Part shown: one piece after another, positions 21,671 to 33,578 of the stretch
How the letters are laid out: each line of letters begins with the position of its first letter
Position numbering within the stretch: the first letter of the stretch is position 1
Source: Sporodiniella umbellata
Taxonomy: Eukaryota; Mucoromycota; Mucoromycetes; Mucorales; Rhizopodaceae
DNA length: 64,000 nt
Assembly (NCBI GenBank): GCA_025677835.1
Contig: JAIXMR010000030.1
Location: 124,001-188,000, forward strand
Direction of reading: 5' to 3'
Made by a program: the position numbers and the translations under genes
The notes under the pieces: model-generated
What the model was told of the DNA's origin: nothing
Database searches by the model: none
What the model saw: the letters and a program-made list of their open reading frames with translations, nothing else

Positions 21671-21810
21671 ATGACAGAAGTGAGTGCTGCCCCTTCGGCC
21701 GATATTGGCGCTGTTGAAGAACCTCTTGATCTCGTCAGACTTTCTTTAGATGAGCGTGTTTATGTTAAATTGAGAGGAGATCGTGAAATCACTGGCATTT
21801 TACATGTAAG

Positions 21811-21852
<42 letters not shown>

Positions 21853-22005
21853 TACATTCTCTTTCAACTAGGCTTATGACGGTCATTTGAATATGGTGTT
21901 GGGCGAAGTAGAAGAAACGATCACAATGGTAGATATTGTAGAAGAAACTTCAGAGGAAGTCATTAGAGTAAGAAAAAAAAAAAAAAAAACAAGATGAACT
22001 ATCGA

Positions 22006-22039
<34 letters not shown>

Positions 22040-22179
22040 GACCATGTCTTCTACAGACTGTCAAAAGAGCATTTGAAATGTTGTTTGTTCGTGGGGATGG
22101 CGTGATTTTGGTATGTGGGATAACGTTTGTTTTGTCTGATATTAACAATCCACAGGTCTCTCCCCCTTCTCGTGCTTAA
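21671..22179 (+). CDS. LSM3: U6 snRNA-associated Sm-like protein LSm3
   Basis: Subunit of the Lsm2-8 ring (U6 snRNA, splicing) and the Lsm1-7 ring (mRNA decay). Four exons, 21671-21805, 21872-21967, 22057-22110 and 22156-22179, give 102 aa, the same length as human LSm3. Sm motif 1 is [20 protein letters not shown] with [20 protein letters not shown]. Sm motif 2 is [20 protein letters not shown]. The last exon has only 24 nt (VSPPSRA). Intron 1 holds a TC dinucleotide repeat, and intron 2 two poly-A tracts. Confidence 0.95.
21813..21846 (+). repeat. (TC)n repeat in LSM3 intron 1
   Basis: About sixteen TC units directly between the donor and the acceptor region of the first LSM3 intron, where they form an extended polypyrimidine tract. 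Confidence 0.85.
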
Positions 22180-22196
22180 CGGATGCTTGGACAAGG

Positions 22197-22198
<2 letters not shown>

Positions 22199-22231
<33 letters not shown>
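22199..22231 (+). repeat. (TTA)n microsatellite
   Basis: About eleven TTA/ATT units in the short gap between the convergent ends of LSM3 (22179) and the first P450 (22228), reaching the P450 stop codon area. Confidence 0.85.
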
Positions 22232-22232
<1 letters not shown>

Positions 22233-22802
22233 AAACAGGCTTTGCCCAGAGTAACATGTTGGGTACCGCACGAGTGGTAAGGCCCTGTTTCTTTTCTACC
22301 TTAAAGTCCGGCTTTAAAAAGAACCGAATCTCTTTCAACAACACGACCAACACCAGTTTGAACTCGACCGTAGCAAATCGATACCCGATACATTGACGTC
22401 CTCCAGCCAAGAAGGGGAGGAATTGATAAGTATTCCCCAAAGTGTGTTGGCCATCGATCCAGCGCGTTGGTCGGAACGTGTGCGCATCTTTGCCCCAAAT
22501 CGCTTTCGAGCGATGCGTTACTAAAGGGGATACCTCGATCACCGTGCCTTGCGGGATCACCCAAGTCCCTAACGCGACAGGCGCGCATGTCATCCGAAGC
22601 GTACGAGGTACCGCCGGAATCATACGCAGTGTTTCGCGAAAAACACTGTTGAGATAGGGAAGCGCCTGGATCGCATCATAGTCGCACAACTTGCCTTCTT
22701 CAAATAACACTTGGCTTTCAGAACGTACGCTGTCTTGAATCTCTTGGTGTTGGGCTAATAACCATAAACACCAACACAACGTATTGCTCGTTGTTTCATG
22801 CC

Positions 22803-22835
<33 letters not shown>

Positions 22836-23927
22836 AGTACAGAAGCTTATCTACCCTACCTCTACCCTGCAGCCAAGAAAGTCAAACATTGGTCTCTTAG
22901 TTCCTCTTGACTGAACCGTTTGCCGTCGTCTTTATCGATCAAATGAAACATGCGTGCCAACAAATCTTTGTGGCGTTGATGCTCGGGTAAATGGCGCTCT
23001 TGTTCATGACGTTTGGCTCCGGCCTCGATCAGTGCCTGGCTTTCCTCGCGTAGCCATCGAAGACTGAGGGCGTATTTTCGGTTGGCACGCGTGGGCAAGT
23101 AACCAAGCACAGGTAACGCTATTTGTAACAGCTGAAAGAGGCTAGAAGGCACCGAAAAGAGTTGCAGGTACGCTCTTGAAAACCGGTGGAATTGCTCGGT
23201 GCCATAGGTCGTCAACGACTTGAGGTCCTGGCCAAAGCCGGTTATCCCAATAATATCTAATGTCACTAACGAAAGCCCCTCAGACACATCCAGTTCTGTA
23301 TACCCTCCAGGGTTCGCCCTTAGCTTTTCTTTCCATTGATCACATAACATCTTGGCTGGCCCTAGCATCATCGGTACCATCTCTCTTATCGCGCTCACTG
23401 AGAAAGCAGGATTCAACATCTTGCGCTGCTGGCGATGGGTTTCGCCCTAATGGTGCAAAAGAGTCAATTCATCGTTATCCCTTGTTGGCTTGTACCTCTG
23501 CAAGCACCAAACCGTGACCCAGCACTCTTTTGAGTGATTCATAGGTTACGTCTGGTTTTCGGAAATCATAGACTTGAGTCGTCAACATCTGTTTCAATAG
23601 CTTTTCGTCCGTCACTACCAAACGAGGCTCGTTCCAATAGAAATGGTAGGTGAAAATCCCGCCATATTCCTCGGTCCATTTCACAAGAGGGGACGCGTCA
23701 ATCTCCGCACGTATCAACTCAAAGAAGTTGCCCATAAAAGGAATCCAGCTCACGCGAGGTCCAGGGATCTTGTTCAGTGGATCCAGATAGAGACGGTAAA
23801 TCAGATTACGAAACACATAGTAACCTGTCACACCACACACTCCCATCGCTATCCATTGACCTGCCTTGATCGATTGATATCTCTCAACAATCTCTTTAGG
23901 AACCCTCAAAAACAGTGCTTGCGTCAT
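22228..23927 (-). CDS. Cytochrome P450, copy 1
   Basis: Membrane-bound haem mono-oxygenase of unknown substrate. Exons 23927-23496, 23446-22866 and 22801-22228 give 528 aa. An N-terminal anchor (GQWIAMGVCGVTGYYVFRNL) and Pro-rich hinge (NKIPGPRVSWIPFMGN) precede the oxygen-binding helix I with the intron inside it (FLAAG|HETTSNTLCW). Next are ExxR (FRETLR, about 392), the PxRW region (FRPTRWIDG) and the haem loop FLAGGRQCIG with the axial Cys near 475. All P450 hallmarks are present, so it should be active. Codons are C/G-rich, unlike paralogue copy 2 at 26872. The CYP family cannot be assigned without comparison; zygomycete-specific families are likely. Confidence 0.94.
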
Positions 23928-24701
23928 TGATAAATAAAAGCAAAAATAAAAGCAAAAGGCACACTTTGAAACCTCTCGCTTTATACCCACTCTTACCACA
24001 CATATATATATATATATATAAGGATAAGTCGTGTTGCCCATGGTCAGTGTCAGTTTTCTTTTTATTTGCTTCTTAAATACTTATAGCATGGGTCCTACAT
24101 AACATGACAACCAAGGTGATACGATTGAACTTGTGTCAAATCCTACAACAAACTACCTCGATCAACATCTAAACGTAAAATCAAAACATCCTGAATATCA
24201 GCCTATTGTTGTCTAGGCTTTTGAACCTCAGCACTTGTCTTTTCTAAAAGGTTGACTCAGTGCTTTATGCATAAACAGTGAACCATAGTTATTTTGAATA
24301 GGGCAGTACTTGACCAAAAAGGCACCTCCTTCTCCCCCCCCCTTTTATTCAGATGACTGATCACCCACTGTTTGGTATCTTGAGTAGATAAAAACGAGTC
24401 TTATAAAGCAATAGGCCTACATGAACTCTTAATGAACCTCATATTGTATTTTTTTTTTTTTTTTTTTTTTTCCCTTTCTTTTCTTCAAATGTGTTTAGAT
24501 TGCTCAAACAATGACAACACCCCTCAAAATAAAGTATCCTTCTTACATTCTAACTATTGACTCAGTACTAAGCCTTGGTTGATGGACGATATAGACCATT
24601 GAGCCAATCGTCGTAAATCAAACTTTGAAGTCAAATGCCTTCCTTATTAAACATAAATACTTGTCGGTAGCTTGCAACCACATAAAAAAACGGGTGCCTT
24701 T

Positions 24702-24735
<34 letters not shown>

Positions 24736-24899
24736 TAGCGTGTCGTAAACCTGTTGAGACCCATCGATGATTACCTTCCTTATGTTCTAAGTTTTGTTTA
24801 ACAAAAATAGAAAGATGCAAAGCTTGAAAATAACGCATATACGTGTAGATGTTGTTTTCCTAAAAAGATACTCCATATCCTTAAGATGTTTAATAAATA
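23928..24899. other. Promoter-side spacer of P450 copy 1
   Basis: About 970 bp with the AT dinucleotide TATA region at 24001-24020, a T21 run near 24450 and a T/A inverted pair near 24700-24735. No coding signal is seen. Confidence 0.45.
24001..24020 (-). promoter_or_regulatory. (AT)n TATA region of P450 copy 1
   Basis: An alternating AT stretch 75-95 bp upstream of the P450 start at 23927. It can serve as a TATA box on the minus strand. Confidence 0.45.
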
Positions 24900-25003
24900 T
24901 TACCTCAATAGTCCATGCCGCATACTAATCACTTCTTTTTCTGCTTTCAATCCCGGTTTAATATCTTTCAGCCATGATTTCATGGATGGTTTAAACTCTA
25001 TTT
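24900..25003 (-). pseudogene. P450 C-terminal relic
   Basis: A minus-strand frame reads IEFKPSMKSWLKDI then KPGLKAEKEVISMRHG and stops at 24900. It aligns with the P450 tail of copy 2 (VEFKLLLIVWLKDIEFSLTP, GFKIEKKQIITT), with a small deletion. The haem loop is not preserved upstream. Short and diverged, so the assignment is moderate. Confidence 0.45.
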
Positions 25004-25750
25004 TAACACACCAACATGTATTACGCAGATAGGTGTCTTGTATGAATGTAAAATAAAAAATCAATTTTTAAGAGTTGTGAAAAAGTTTGTTCTACAAAAA
25101 GCATAGGGCATTACTGAAAGTTGTCTTATAAGAGTACACATAACAACCCTACCCTTAAACTGTACTTGGTCTAACCAACTTGCTGCTTACACTGTACTTT
25201 TTGTTTTTGTTTTTGTATACATTTTTGTTAAACTACCTCAAGATCTTTGTCACAATAATATACTCTTGTTCCATCTCTAAAAAAAAAAACCCTGCTTCTT
25301 TTCAAGACGTTGTATCGATAAACACCCTCCTCCCCCCCCTCTCTCTCTCTTTTTTTTTTCTTTTCAAAAAAGGGCAGGTTTTATTATATTCAAAAGCAAT
25401 CGATAAAGAAAAAAAAAAAAAATTATGCCTATCGTTTGAACTCTAATAAGATCGATTTACGCAAGTAAGCCATCTGATATTTTTTTATTTTTTATTTTTG
25501 ATATATCGATTAGAAACTCAAATCAAACACATTCAAAACAGCAAGCAAGACATCGTATAGCTTGTAAGCATATATGATATAAATCACGGCATATATGGTA
25601 TAACAAGGTCAATGCTCGCTCCCTTGAAAGTTACAACTTGGTCCATAGATCTATTACAACGTTACTTTGCTTTTTTTAGTTGCATGGTGATTTTTTTTTA
25701 ACTCTAAATATAAAAAGCTCAACATTAATAAATAAAGAACGTGCATGAAA
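25004..25750. other. AT-rich spacer between P450 relics
   Basis: Short homopolymers and a C/T-rich patch near 25330. No conserved coding stretch is seen; P450 N-terminal exons, if ever present, are no longer recognisable. Confidence 0.4.
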
Positions 25751-25754
25751 CTAC

Positions 25755-26295
25755 AGGTAATACGCTAAGCTGGATTTTATGGCTACTGGCTCAAAGTCTG
25801 GAAATAGAAGATAGAACAAGGTCTGAAAACAAAAGTATTATTCGAGAAGAATACCTTCTACAACTACCATGTAATCGACGCGCTTCCTTGTATTGATGGC
25901 GTATTCCGTGAAACTTTTTGGTTGATTCGAGCAATATCGTGTACACCTCGTATGACATACATCACTACAACTTTAAAATCTTATTTTATACCTAGAGACT
26001 CAGTCATTTATATTTCTTCTTTGGTAACCCATTTTTTTTTGCAAAAACGTTTGGAAGAAAGACATAGGCGAATTTGGACTTTCGCATTGGATTGATGGTA
26101 AGCAATCTGTGTGAGTCAATCTATCAGAAATCGATTTACTGCAACTGGATGCAAACTACTGTTGTCTGCATTGTTTAGGAATACATAGTTTTCTTTGAAG
26201 CCTGGATTCAAAGTAGATAAAAGGCTCTCTTTTTTTTTTTTTTTTTTTTTTACTCTATGCCCTGTGCAAAATATGGTACTCTGGGTAAAAACCAT
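25755..26295 (+). pseudogene. Decayed P450 third exon
   Basis: Nucleotide and shifted-frame similarity to the last exon of P450 copy 2. The segment TLSWILWLLAQSLEIEDRTR matches ALSWCLWLLAQNPEMQDRVR. The region around the helix K equivalent is GVFRETFWLI. Near 26200, FSLKPGFKVDKR matches FSLTPGFKIEKK. Frameshifts and stops break it repeatedly, and the first two exons are absent. It lies 580 bp upstream of intact copy 2 on the same strand, so a tandem duplication that decayed is the simplest history. Confidence 0.75.
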
Positions 26296-26816
26296 TTGAG
26301 ATAACAGAGACAATAGTAGTAACAATAAAACACAGTGGTTTGCTGATCGAATGGTATTTATAAAGTGCAGGTCTCTGCTGATTTTTTTCCAGTTTTTCAA
26401 AAATAAGAAAAACAAAGAGCAGTGTGACATGTTGATAAGCTAAGATTCTAATTTACGTTCTCTGTGTTTCATAATTTCTAAAGATACGGCTAGTTCGTAT
26501 TTCTCTGTTAAAAAAAAAAAAGAGTAAAAGTTTATCTAGATACTTTTTTTTTTGCATAAATGTTCATGTCTATTTATAAGGTTTGTGTAATCTAAAGATT
26601 GCATATCGTTTCTTAGCTGTATAAAGCAGAGATCGCGAGCTATTTTTGTATATGCTTGTTTGCACTTGAACCAATCCTTGCTTTAGTTTCAGCACAGTTT
26701 TACATACTGGAATTCAAATATACATCTAATAGCGTAGTTTATTCAAGCGGTGGTTTTGGTCTGTTTTTTTTCTGCAATGGCCTTTTTTATATTCAACTTT
26801 TCCGCGTTCGAGGAAG

Positions 26817-26827
26817 TATATATAAAT
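26817..26827 (+). promoter_or_regulatory. TATA box of P450 copy 2
   Basis: TATATATAAAT about 45 bp before the ATG at 26872. Confidence 0.5.
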
Positions 26828-26871
26828 ATCTTGAAGTTCCTTTTGATTTTCTTTCTTTCCTTACACCAAAA

Positions 26872-28579
26872 ATGCACAAGATACTTTGCTCTATTCGAAA
26901 CCTTATACTCGAGAATTCTGGATCGATCGAGTCTGGTCGTTGGCTTACGCTTGGTTTATCAGGTGTGGTAGGGTATTGTCTGTTTTACAATATAGTATAT
27001 CGTCTCTATTTGGGCCCGCTTAGCAAGATTCCTGGGCCTCGTGTGAGCTGGATTCCTTTCATGGGTAATTTTTTCGAAGTAATGCGTACAGAAATAGACG
27101 TATCACCGTTCATAAAATGGACAAAAGAGTATGGCGGTATCTTTGTTTTTCATCATCTTTGGAATGAGCCCCGTGTAGTAGTAACTGATGAGGGTATGGT
27201 AAAACAAATTACAACTTCACAAGCATATAGCTTCAGAAAGCCCGATGCACTTGTCAAACTTCTTCGAATCGTATCAGTTGATGGTATTATAACAGCCGAG
27301 GTATTTTATTGTTGCTATTATTACCATGTACTTCTGTATCGCTACTTACATATTTAATAGGGTGAAAAGCATCGTAAACAACGCAAAATGCTTAGTCCTG
27401 CTTTTTCTGTGGCTGCTGTAAGGGGTATGGTATCTCTAATGCTTGGGCCTGCTACAACTTTGTGCGACCAATGGAAAGAGAAGATTAAGGCTAACAAGGC
27501 TGAGTATACAGACATCAACGTTTCAGAGGGTATCTCTCTTGCCGCATTGGATATAATCGGTATGGCTGCTTTTGGTCAAGACCTCAATTGTTTGAAAGGT
27601 TATGCCCAAGATCAGATGGGTCGTTTACCAAAAGCTTATATGCAGCTCTCTACACTACAGCCTTCTTTTTTCCAAGTCATAAAGTTTTTTTTCCCATTAG
27701 TTGGCTACTTGCCTATACAGACTAACCGAAAAAACAAGCTTAGTTTAAAATGGCTATCAGAAGATAGAGATGCAATGATTGAAGATGGTGCAAAGCGTCA
27801 TGAAGAAGAACAGCGCTTGCCCGAGAACCAGAGACATAAAGATCTGCTGTCTTTGATGTTTCGTTTGGTTGATGAAGATGATGGAAAAAAGCTTACAAAA
27901 AGCGAACTAAAAGATCAATGCTTAAGCTTCTTAGCTGCAGGGTACTTTCAATTATATACAGATGCTGTTATTAGTCTTACCTACTTTTGATACGTGCCAA
28001 AATAGACACGACACAACCAGCAGTGCACTAAGCTGGTGTCTATGGCTATTGGCACAAAATCCAGAGATGCAAGATAGAGTGAGGTCTGAAACTAAAACAC
28101 TATTTGAGCAGAATACCCTCTGTGATTACCATGCAATCAATGCGCTCCCCTATTTAGACTGTCTTTTTCGTGAGACGCTTCGTCTGATCCCTGTAGTTCC
28201 ACGTACTCTTCGCACTAGTTGCGTCCCTGTGACTCTTGGGCCTTATGTGATACCAAAAAACACAACCATTCATCTTTCCCCATTAGTAACTCATATCTCT
28301 AAAGAAATATGGGGAGAAGACGCTCATGAATTTAACCCGTCGCGCTGGGTTGATGGGAGCCCTTTAGGAAACGCCTACCAGTACTTTCCTTTTATGTCAG
28401 GCGTACATCAATGCCTTGGACAACGTTTCGCTACAGTAGAATTTAAATTATTGTTAATAGTATGGCTCAAAGACATTGAGTTCTCTTTAACTCCAGGATT
28501 CAAAATAGAAAAGAAGCAAATCATTACTACGCGTCCTATACCTAACATGACTCTTCGAGCAAAACTTGTTAAGCATTAA
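26872..28579 (+). CDS. Cytochrome P450, copy 2
   Basis: Paralogue of copy 1, transcribed away from it. Exons 26872-27300, 27361-27941 and 28006-28579 give 527 aa. Exons 2 and 3 have exactly the same lengths as in copy 1 (581 and 574 nt) and introns are at the same positions. It shows the membrane anchor (SGRWLTLGLSGVVGYCLFYN), KIPGPRVSWIPFMGNFFE, helix I LAAGHDTTSSALSW, ExxR FRETLR, PSRW, and the haem loop FMSGVHQCLG with Cys near 473. The loop has His where most eukaryotic P450s have Arg (FxxGxRxCxG); His is common there in bacterial P450s, so activity is plausible. Codons are much more AT-rich than in copy 1. Confidence 0.93.
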
Positions 28580-28697
28580 AGCAATAAAAAAGATCAAAAT
28601 GAAATAAAGTACTACTAGTAGCCAATACGCCTGTTTGTCTTGATAGTTTTTAAAGTTGAGTAAGTAGCGCAAGTCTTTATACGTCTCTATAAAAATG

Positions 28698-28728
<31 letters not shown>

Positions 28729-29589
28729 ATATCAATATTACATCGGAAACATAGTTGTATCGCTTTTGCTATTTTTGAAAGCGTAGACTTCTGATACAGC
28801 TACAAGCTACACACAGACGTTTTTTGCCGTTTCGGAGTTTGTTAAGATAAAGAAGCAATATCCTGGCTTTCTATACGACCTGTGGCTCAATGCAATATAA
28901 AAAATGGCATATATTAGTAAATAAAACATCTAAATATATACACATATACAACAAATTGTGCCTGTGAAATAATAAAGGGCCTTCTACAAAGCTATTGTTG
29001 CCGTAATTTATCTAGCTAAGTATGAAAGTGAAATATGGCAGTTGTTATCCACGATCTGCAAGCTGTCTTTCTAATCTTTGAGTGACTGAAAATCTTTTGA
29101 AAACTGGGTAAATATAATTGATCCAGAGTAAAACTCATACAGTCTCGTTCTGTAATATTCTAGACAGTTACTAATTAGCAACAAATATCTAACAGAAATG
29201 CTTTAATTAGCACTCAAACCATACTTGAACAAAAAAAAAAAAAGATATTGATTTCTCACGCTCTTATTATTTTTTATTATATTCTTCCAGTTTTATTTAA
29301 AATGCAATAGCAGAAGTTTTGGAGCTCAACTAAACATAAAGAGGAGGCTAGACATCCACTTAAACATACGCAATTATATTGGCCTATTAAAATCATATTT
29401 AAACTAACCTTTGGCTTTTTATTATGCTCTTCAATTTATTGCCACATTTTTTATTGTAAAAAAATCTAGTCGCTCTACCTTGCTATGAACACCAGCTTAG
29501 CGTAGTTTCATACCTATTCTTTACTAGTTAAGCTTGAAGCTTTTACAAGGGCAAAAAAAAATTGCTTTGCAGCTAAAAGAGTCAGGAAT
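28580..29589. other. AT-rich spacer downstream of P450 copy 2
   Basis: A27 tract at 28698-28725 and scattered AT-rich sequence; no gene is seen. Confidence 0.45.
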
Positions 29590-30140
29590 TGATCTCTAAT
29601 CTCTTTTCTTGTAAACTTTTAGCCGTCTAAAACCAACTAAGTTAAACATCAAAGACATCAGATCTTTACTTCTTTGATCTTCGGGCAAATGGTGCTCTTC
29701 TTCACGACGCCTGGATCCTGCTTCAACTTATAATTTACTTTCTTGTCGTAGCGGTTTTAAAGTGGGTGCCTCTTTTAGGTTTGAACGGGTCGGTAGATAT
29801 TCAAGAATAGGGAGAGCAGTCTTTAATAATATTGGAAAAAAGAGCTTTTTGTCGAGAAAATACGTATGTAAACTTTGGGTAGACCGCCCAATCGATTACC
29901 ACCATATGTTATTGGTGAGCAAAGATTTTGACTGAAAGCTGCTAAACCAACTATGTCTAGTCTAGCTAGTAATATACCGTCTGAAACTCTGATTTTTGTA
30001 TATTCCATATCGCTTACTTTGATCTGCTCTTTCCGCTGATTGTATAAAGCCAATATGGAATTTATCATCAGGGTACTGTTTTGATGTTGCAAATATTTTG
30101 GCTTAGGTATAGCTTTTCGGCCATGTTTTCTTGCAAAAAA
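29590..30140 (-). pseudogene. Decayed P450 second exon
   Basis: Minus-strand remnants of the middle P450 exon. MINSILALYNQRKEQIKVSD followed by RVSDGILLARLDIVGLAAF corresponds to MLGPATTLCDQWKEKIKANK with NVSEGISLAALDIIGMAAF of copy 2. Further along, after a frameshift, LPILEYLPTRSNLKEA and HHLPEDQRSKDLMSLMF match LVGYLPIQTNRKNK and LPENQRHKDLLSLMF. At least two stops and frameshifts interrupt it. First and third exons are not recognisable. Confidence 0.75.
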
Positions 30141-30933
30141 TTAAGTCAAATTGCATTATTGACGGCCAGCAGTTAACTTCAAAAAAAAAAAAAAAATAGT
30201 TACTATAAGGTGTGCTGCCTTCGTTCATCTAAATAAAGATAGCCCCCTAACAGAAACTCGACTTTCTAAATATTATAGCCATGTTTAAGTTGCGATGTAT
30301 TTAGGCTAAAATAGAAGCGCATACGTTTATTTTTTCATTTGAAATAGTGATAGGAGTTTGTTCGTTCATTGATACAATTCCTTATAACGCAAAAGAAGAA
30401 CCAAGCAAAAAAATCAACATTTCAAAAAACTATTGAGTAGCTCAAGTCTCGGAAGAGGCATGGTATCATATATATTGTGTTGTAAATACAATATAGTGTA
30501 TATTTCTATGTATTTTGCGGCAATTAATGACGATGGTCTATATGAGATCCCTATAAAGTGTGTCGTGAGTTGTTGAGATTATTTGAGGAAAAGCTGGATG
30601 GCGGCTATTTGAATTTTGTAAATGATTGTAGTAGCGGTCAATGAATTTTGTTTTACAAAGTGATATCTTTAGTTGCAGTTGGGCATCTGTATACGTTTTC
30701 TAAAAAAAGTTTAAAAGGGACGTGTATACTTGCTCTCTTTTTTTCCTTTCAAGATGCGAAAATATAGAGATTAACTAATAACTTAAAAAGTTTTAAGCTG
30801 TACCCACCCAAAGTAAAAATAAATAAATTGAAAATCAGTCATATGGGCTGTTTTTATGTGTTTTTTACAATGCTTTAAATCACTTTATTAAAGCATGTCT
30901 TTTTTTGTAATTGCTAGAAGTATGTGAGTCCTT
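30141..30933. other. Spacer downstream of HIS4
   Basis: About 790 bp of AT-rich DNA; no gene recognised. Confidence 0.45.
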
Positions 30934-33578
30934 CTACTTTCGCAGGTCTGCAACGCGAACAGCAACAGCGTTGCGATGAGCCCCCAGACCTTCGATTTCA
31001 GCTAGACGCATAACTGTATCAGCCAATCTGTTCATCCCTTCAGCTGTACACTCTTGAGAGGTAATATGTTTGACAAACCCATTAGTGTTTACACCGGAAT
31101 ACATGCGGGCATATCCATAAGTAGGAAGGGTATGGTTGGTACCTGAGGCATAGTCGCCAAAGCTAGCAAGTTTTTTTTTTTTAGATTAGAGGGCCTTTTT
31201 TTTTTTTTTTTTTTTTTTTTTACCTTTCAGGCGAATAGGGGCCAACAAAAACACTACCAGCATTGAAAACCAAAGGCACAGCATCTGCTGCCTTGTCTAT
31301 ATGCAAAATCAAATGCTCAGGTGCATACTCGTTGGAGAAGTCCATAGCTTGTTCCAGAGTTTCCATAGTCAAAATATAAGAGTGGGGTATACTCTTACGG
31401 ATGATGTCGCAGCGAGGCAAAGCAATAGCTTGGTTATGAACTTCATTTTCAATTTCGGAAATTTGATCTGGAGTCAAGTCGATAGCAAGCAAAACGACCT
31501 GGGAATCTGGGCCATGCTCTGCTTGAGAAAGCAAATCTGCAGCAACATAAACTGGATTGCTTGTACTGTCAGCAACAACTAGCACTTCAGAGGGACCAGC
31601 AGGCATATCTATGGCTACCAGACTACTGGTATCGTTCTGCGCCACCATTTTGGCGGCAGTAACATACTGATTACCCGGGCCAAAGATTTTATCAACTTTG
31701 GGTACCGTTTCAGTACCATAGGCCATGGCAGCTACTGCTTGAGCGCCCCCCGCTGTAACGACGTGAGAGGCACCAACCTTATGGGCAACATAGAGTACTT
31801 CAGGTACGACAGATCCATCAGGTCGTGGAGGGGTAGCAATTACAATATCCTTACAACCGGCTACCTTGGCAGGAATACCCAGCATTAGTGTTGTAGATGG
31901 CAGTACGGCCGAGCCTCCAGGAACATAAAGGCCAACTCGCTCAATAGGACGGCTGAAACGAGAGCAAACCACGCCAGGCATAGTTTCAACCACTAGCTGC
32001 TCTTTGTCCAATTGAGCGTCATGAAATTTGTAAATATTGTCGTAAGCTTGATCTATAGCCGCTTTGGTAATAGGGTCCAACTCCATTAAAGCAGGGTCAA
32101 AAGGTGCCTCAATTGTAGGGCAGCCAATTTCAACACGGTCAAATTGCCGTGTAAAGTCTACTAAGGCAGCATCTCCACGTTGTCGAACTTGTTGCATAAT
32201 AGGTGTAACGCGGTGAATGATCTCAGAGGAATCAATAATAGGTCTCAACAACAAATCACTACGCTGTTTTTCTGTTATAGAGTTTAAGGAAAATTGCTGC
32301 ATCTGAATACGACCATCAATGTGAGCCGGCGCAACCACAGGTGCTGGCGTAGCAACCTTCTCTTCCCACTTTGGTTTGGCGTTGCCAGGTCGGCGAGTTA
32401 CCTTTCTGGCCTTTTTGTCCAAATTCTTTTCGATCTCAGCCAAAGAGACACCAGCATTAATACATTTGGTCATCAAAAAATATATCAAGTCAGCAGCTTC
32501 CCAGGCAACCTCTTCTTTATCAGTGGCATCGCAAAGCTCCTCGGCCTCTTCCATTATTTTGGCGTGCAATAGCTTACTATCCCCAAATAGACGTGCGGTG
32601 TACGACCCTTCAGGCGCACTGGATTTTCGCTCTTTTAACGTCTTTTCCAAGGCAGAAATACCTGTATCATGGCCAAAGCAATTGCGGGTATTTAAGTGAC
32701 AGAACCCTATTTTTTTTTAAAGGGGCTGTAAATAAATATGCTAAAAAAGCGAAAATAAAGAAGGCTTTACCTGCTCCATGTTGCTCAACTACGAAACGTA
32801 AAGCGTCACCATCGCAATCGTAGTCAATGTGCTTCAGAGTTTGGGTTGCACCTGAAGTCAATCCTTTGTGCCACAGCCCGCGTTGACGACTTTGATAAAC
32901 ACCCTGTCCAAGGCGAATGGATTCAGCTACACTCTGATTACTAGAGTAAACTAACCCAAGAGCTTTATTGGACTCGTCAACTACCATGGTGGTATATAAT
33001 CTATCAGGGCGATCGGTTCGAGTGGTAGACAGGAAGGCATCTGCGATGTTTATCTTGCTTTCTTTGTTCTCCTCCATAGTCAAACATGAGGCAGAAACAA
33101 TTACATCCAGGCTTTGAGAGTGGAGTTCGGTGATAATGTCCAGAGTTACATTTTCCAGCTCAACAACAACGGTTTTAAGTCCACCTTGAGTCAAGAAATG
33201 GTCGTCTTTTTGAATAATACTCTTAGCAGCGCTAGCAGCATCGATAGAAGAAAAAATAAAAGTAGAAACAGGAAGCGTATCAGTCAATGCGTTACATTTG
33301 ACTGCGATACGTTCGTCTGCGATACCATTGAATTCTGACTGGTTCTTGACATACACATCTAAATCCAAAATAACCTTTAAAACGCCAACATCCCAAAGTT
33401 GGACAGCCTCCTCTACTGTCTTGGCTGGGGCCCAATAAAGAGTGGAGCCTGTTTGGTTAATAAGCGATTTGATTTGGTCAACACTGCCATTCTTTAAAAT
33501 AACAGATTTAAACAAAGAAAGGGGGGAATATAGCGGGGCCTGGGAGGGTTCCAGCAGGTCGATAGAAGGTACAAACAT
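30934..33578 (-). CDS. HIS4: Trifunctional histidine biosynthesis enzyme HIS4
   Basis: Carries steps 2, 3 and 10 of histidine synthesis: phosphoribosyl-ATP pyrophosphatase, phosphoribosyl-AMP cyclohydrolase and histidinol dehydrogenase. Exons 33578-32771, 32661-31224 and 31162-30934 give 824 aa (yeast His4: 799). The cyclohydrolase part spans about 190-270 (DRLYTTMVVDESNKALGLVY, SRQRGLWHKG, DYDCDGDALRFVVEQHG). The pyrophosphatase part spans about 285-365 (SYTARLFGDS, IMEEAEEL, EAADLIYFL). Histidinol dehydrogenase spans about 390-820 (GLYVPGGSAVLPSTTLMLGI, TAGGAQAVAAMAYGT, KIFGPGNQYVTAAK, DMPAGPSEVLV, LLSQAEHGPDSQ, EYAPEHLIL, SFGDYASGTNHTLPT with the catalytic His). The first intron is 109 nt, longer than usual here. 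Confidence 0.97.

Noticed and set aside
26116..26430. Minus-strand frame of 104 codons ending NNADNSSLHPVAVNRFLID
   Set aside because: It is the antisense of the decayed P450 exon; the same antisense pattern occurs opposite intact P450 copy 1.
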